From a virus: a stretch of DNA of 37,597 nt. The notes beneath the pieces were generated by a model that saw only the letters and a list, made by a program, of their open reading frames with translations, had not been told where the DNA came from and did not search any database. Below are positions 35,481 through 37,597 of the stretch, in pieces (position 1 is the stretch's first letter; each line of letters begins with the position of its first letter). Made by a program: the position numbers and the translations under genes. The stretch is taken from positions 1-37,597 of IMG/VR virus record IMGVR_UViG_3300029787_000141; one strand, written 5' to 3'.

Positions 35481-36155
35481 TTAATATGTTGTGTTTGGAG
35501 TAGGTGAAGGTACTTTTATTCTTGGTACTCCATCACTATACTCGCCACGTCTTCTTCTGCCCATTTGTTGTAGAGCAAAATTTTGTATCTCTTCATCATA
35601 CTTTGTTTTATAGAGATTGTACAGATTGTCTGGTCCTTTTAAAAACCTAAAACACTCTGCTAACACTCCATGTAAAAGCATGGATTCTTGGTATTTAGCC
35701 AAAAATGTTTGATTTGTACTAGTAAAATTAGGTGGATCTTTAATGTAATTTAACTGCACAGTAAAATTTGAGCTTGGTATTGGTGCTACCACTATATTGA
35801 ATGCATTATAATTAGCAAAAAATTTAGGTTCACCTTGCGCTGCTTGGTTATTAAATTCTGAAATAAAACTTACATCTTTTTCTTCTAGAAAAGTTCTAGT
35901 AGTTGTTGAGCCACTAGTAATAATAGATTGGACTGATCTCACTACCATACAATCTGCTGGGAGACTGACTGCTCTGTTTCCAGAGTTATAAGTTGAAGTC
36001 GCATATTTTCTTAACTCATCATAATCTACTTTACCCGCAACATCTAATTCTACATTTCTAATAAATTCACTTACTTGGTTATCTGTAAGAACATTACTAC
36101 CTACTTCAGTGTAATTTCTGACTTGAGTTACAAAATTTGAAAAAGTTATAGACAT
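35481..36155 (-). CDS. phage head-tail adaptor protein (SU10/T7 gp11-like)
   Basis: A 224-residue protein. The N-terminus (Val-Arg-Asn-Tyr-Thr-Glu ... Leu-Thr-Asp-Asn-Gln-Val-Ser-Glu-Phe-Ile-Arg) and the later Val-Ser-Leu-Pro-Ala-Asp-Cys-Met-Val-Val-Arg-Ser follow the helical-hairpin plus beta layout of phage adaptor proteins. It ends with a helical segment (Tyr-Lys-Thr-Lys-Tyr-Asp-Glu-Glu-Ile-Gln) and a basic tail. Such proteins form a ring between portal and tail. A P22 gp4-like adaptor is also encoded at 36586, so the two may make successive rings. Confidence 0.7.
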   Translation of the reverse strand: MSITFSNFVTQVRNYTEVGSNVLTDNQVSEFIRNVELDVAGKVDYDELRKYATSTYNSGNRAVSLPADCMVVRSVQSIITSGSTTTRTFLEEKDVSFISEFNNQAAQGEPKFFANYNAFNIVVAPIPSSNFTVQLNYIKDPPNFTSTNQTFLAKYQESMLLHGVLAECFRFLKGPDNLYNLYKTKYDEEIQNFALQQMGRRRRGEYSDGVPRIKVPSPTPNTTY

Positions 36156-36586
36156 TATGTAATACTAACCTCCACATTACCCTGGGATACAATTAAATTT
36201 CTTCTTCTATTTTGTAATGAACCATTTTCAGGTATCATTGTATTTCCAGGTGTTGTAATTCCATTTCCTGTAAAATTAACAGTCGGTACTCTAAAAGCAA
36301 ACTGGCCAGGTAAACTTAAATTTGCCACTCCTACAGTAATACCGCCTGAATCGGCAAACACACCACTTCTATCTTTAGGTTGTTGAAATCTTTGTGGTCT
36401 AGGATTTCTAAGAGCAATAGCATCAGCTCTATGATAAGGTGGGTCTAGTTGTGGTTGTTTAGGTTCATACTCAGAGATATGTACTAATGCACCAGTCCAT
36501 TCTTTAACCATTTCCAAATAAGGAAATGCTTGACCAGATCTATCAGAAATAGATAATGAATATTTACCTCTTGCATATTTTGCCAT
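36155..36586 (-). CDS. small structural protein of unknown role
   Basis: A 143-residue basic protein. The N-terminus has Lys-Tyr-Ala-Arg-Gly-Lys-Tyr-Ser-Leu-Ser-Ile-Ser-Asp-Arg-Ser-Gly and Tyr-Leu-Glu-Met-Val-Lys-Glu-Trp-Thr-Gly. A proline/arginine-rich middle and a C-terminal strand follow (Leu-Ile-Val-Ser-Gln-Gly-Asn-Val-Glu-Val). Proteins with this start recur between adaptor genes in marine podoviruses. A small tail-completion protein is likely, without closer identification. It shares single bases with both neighbours. Confidence 0.65.
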   Translation of the reverse strand: MAKYARGKYSLSISDRSGQAFPYLEMVKEWTGALVHISEYEPKQPQLDPPYHRADAIALRNPRPQRFQQPKDRSGVFADSGGITVGVANLSLPGQFAFRVPTVNFTGNGITTPGNTMIPENGSLQNRRRNLIVSQGNVEVSIT

Positions 36587-37275
36587 TATACACCATCTCC
36601 AAAGTAAGACTGAGGAGCAATATATGAAGATGTTCTTTGACCATCCTCGTTTACAGCTCTAAATATCTCGTCTTCATAAATTAATTTTAATTGTTGAGTT
36701 AATTGTGGGACTTTTTTCATTGATAAATAATATGCAAGTCCCGAACACATACACGAAAAAAATCTATAGACTACATCAGTATTATTTGTAAAAGCACCAG
36801 CGTCTTCAATTTTACCAACGTAGTAATATTTTAAATAAGTATAAGTCGTAGCATCAGGGGCTTGATACAAACTAACTGTGGGGTTTTCTAGTCTTCTCAC
36901 AAAATATTGTGATGGCTGACCAGTCGAACCTTTATTAGGTAAAGCAGCATAAGCTGATCTATCAATTTTTGTTAAGGATACATCATTTATATCAGTTCCT
37001 GTACCAGTTCCTGTAGAAACATAAGCCTCTAACACATCTGCGCAATCAGAAGGTGTTGCGTAAGTAATTGTTCCGGCTGTTAAAAGTTGTTCTTTTAATT
37101 TTACTTTCCATAGGTGAATACCACGGTTACCCCATTCAGAAAAAAGAATATTTAAACTCCTTCTTGCTGTTTTTAAATCATAACCGCTAGAGGTTGTTAA
37201 TCCGCATCTTTCATATGCTTCTTGTATTACCTCTTCGACTGATAAATCGAAATCTGTAGTTCCTGATGTTGCCAT
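36586..37275 (-). CDS. P22 gp4-like tail accessory factor / head-completion adaptor
   Basis: A 229-residue protein. The start Leu-Ser-Val-Glu-Glu-Val-Ile-Gln-Glu-Ala-Tyr-Glu-Arg-Cys-Gly, then Tyr-Asp-Leu-Lys-Thr-Ala-Arg-Arg-Ser-Leu-Asn-Ile-Leu-Phe and Trp-Gly-Asn-Arg-Gly-Ile-His-Leu-Trp, is the standard signature of the P22 gp4-type family. These proteins bind the portal ring and close the head so that the tail can attach. The C-terminal part has Thr-Tyr-Leu-Lys-Tyr-Tyr-Tyr-Val and a final helix. In P22 gp4 also has muralytic activity; no such motif is claimed here. Head genes would be expected upstream, beyond the right edge. Confidence 0.85.
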   Translation of the reverse strand: MATSGTTDFDLSVEEVIQEAYERCGLTTSSGYDLKTARRSLNILFSEWGNRGIHLWKVKLKEQLLTAGTITYATPSDCADVLEAYVSTGTGTGTDINDVSLTKIDRSAYAALPNKGSTGQPSQYFVRRLENPTVSLYQAPDATTYTYLKYYYVGKIEDAGAFTNNTDVVYRFFSCMCSGLAYYLSMKKVPQLTQQLKLIYEDEIFRAVNEDGQRTSSYIAPQSYFGDGV

Positions 37276-37281
37276 GGCTCA

Positions 37282-37597
37282 TTATATTAAATCTTTAATA
37301 TAGTCTCCACCTTTAAGAACATAATTTTGTCCTGGTTTTAAGGATTCATCTTGAAGTCCCATTCCAGACGTTCTAGCTGCACCAAAACCTCGAGTCGATG
37401 GTTTGTTTACCATTGCACCCATATTGGCTTTTAACATTTTACCTTTACGAGCTTTTCTCTCTTTTTTGATTTCTTTTACAAGTCTTTTCTTTTCAGCTTT
37501 AAGATTTTTTTTACCTTTTTTAGTGTAAGCTTTTTCTGCATCAACTCTACCTAACTCTTCAGTATCATCAATCATTTTACCTACTCTAGCTTTCTTC
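37282..37597 (-). CDS. basic protein, open to the right edge (5' end may be missing)
   Basis: The visible frame has an ATG at 37575, but the codons before it remain open to the edge (Lys-Lys-Ala-Arg-Val-Gly-Lys) and no stop intervenes. The true start may therefore lie outside the window. From that ATG the product is 97 residues, with a highly charged Lys/Glu/Arg helix over about residues 10-48, followed by a Gly/Ser-rich C-terminus (Gly-Phe-Gly-Ala-Ala-Arg). Its position before the adaptor gene suggests a small head or head-tail protein. No family is recognised. Confidence 0.55.
   Translation of the reverse strand, partial: KKARVGKMIDDTEELGRVDAEKAYTKKGKKNLKAEKKRLVKEIKKERKARKGKMLKANMGAMVNKPSTRGFGAARTSGMGLQDESLKPGQNYVLKGGDYIKDLI

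Noticed and set aside
1-37597. CRISPR array, integrase, transposase or restriction system
   Set aside because: No regularly spaced repeats with unique spacers, no tyrosine or serine recombinase motif, no DDE transposase and no methyltransferase motif were seen in the products.

Overview
The window is most of the genome of a small, AT-rich lytic-type podovirus, probably one infecting marine alphaproteobacteria such as SAR11 (a pelagiphage or related uncultured marine phage). The reasons are the very low GC, gene packing with 1-40 nt overlaps, a P22/T7-like short-tail gene set, a phage family A DNA polymerase, and many small proteins of types common in marine podoviruses. No integrase, repressor, tRNA, CRISPR array or single-subunit RNA polymerase was recognised, and good sigma70-like promoters are present, so transcription by host RNA polymerase is likely. 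The host assignment is inference from composition and gene content.

Layout, read in the main (minus-strand, right-to-left) direction. (1) 37597-31833: virion tail genes: a basic protein open to the right edge, a P22 gp4-like adaptor, a second adaptor, small structural proteins, a Trp-Gly repeat protein, a tail fibre with a glycine-rich tip, and a likely fibre chaperone. (2) 31800-25164: a large nozzle-like protein (27735-29909) and small structural proteins interleaved with five putative 2-oxoglutarate/Fe(II) oxygenases and a DUF6065-like protein. (3) 25167-20816: a surface-sugar cassette with a NodU/CmcH carbamoyltransferase, a GT32 enzyme, a shortened GT32-like protein lacking its DxD, a GT4 and a GT-A enzyme. 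(4) 20780-14920: internal virion/ejection proteins (including a GNAT-like protein and an 842-residue protein) and a holin-like protein. (5) 14911-4841: replication genes: a Cas4/RecB-type nuclease, an SNF2 helicase on the plus strand, a coiled-coil protein, a putative ssDNA-binding protein, an AEP primase, an SF1 helicase, a DUF3310 protein, small membrane proteins, DNA polymerase A and a LAGLIDADG endonuclease. (6) 3991-4840: four small plus-strand genes. (7) 3955-1783: a cluster of small minus-strand genes, including a DnaJ-type zinc finger and a possible ribbon-helix-helix protein. (8) 1194-1782: a gene-free control region. (9) 1193-1: the small terminase subunit, small genes, and the first codons of a gene running off the left edge.

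Terminase large subunit, portal, scaffold and major capsid genes are absent. In the reading direction they would fall between the left edge (just after the small terminase gene) and the right edge (just before the adaptor). The simplest explanation is a circular or circularly permuted genome with its head genes outside the window.

The most interesting items are the gene-free region 1194-1782 (phased TTTTCCTAG repeats, a hairpin, and a promoter-to-terminator unit that looks like a plus-strand small RNA of about 160 nt), the oxygenase and glycosyltransferase/carbamoyltransferase block inside the virion genes, the degenerate GT32-like protein, a 37-residue putative lipoprotein just upstream of polA, a leucine at the position equivalent to E. 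coli Pol I Phe762, and the Trp-Gly repeat protein. Six genes too short for a standard ORF cut-off were found by reading the overlaps: 75-179, 2930-3076, 7076-7189, 7854-8003, 26063-26197 and 26528-26692. All functions are read from the sequence by eye and remain family-level assignments.
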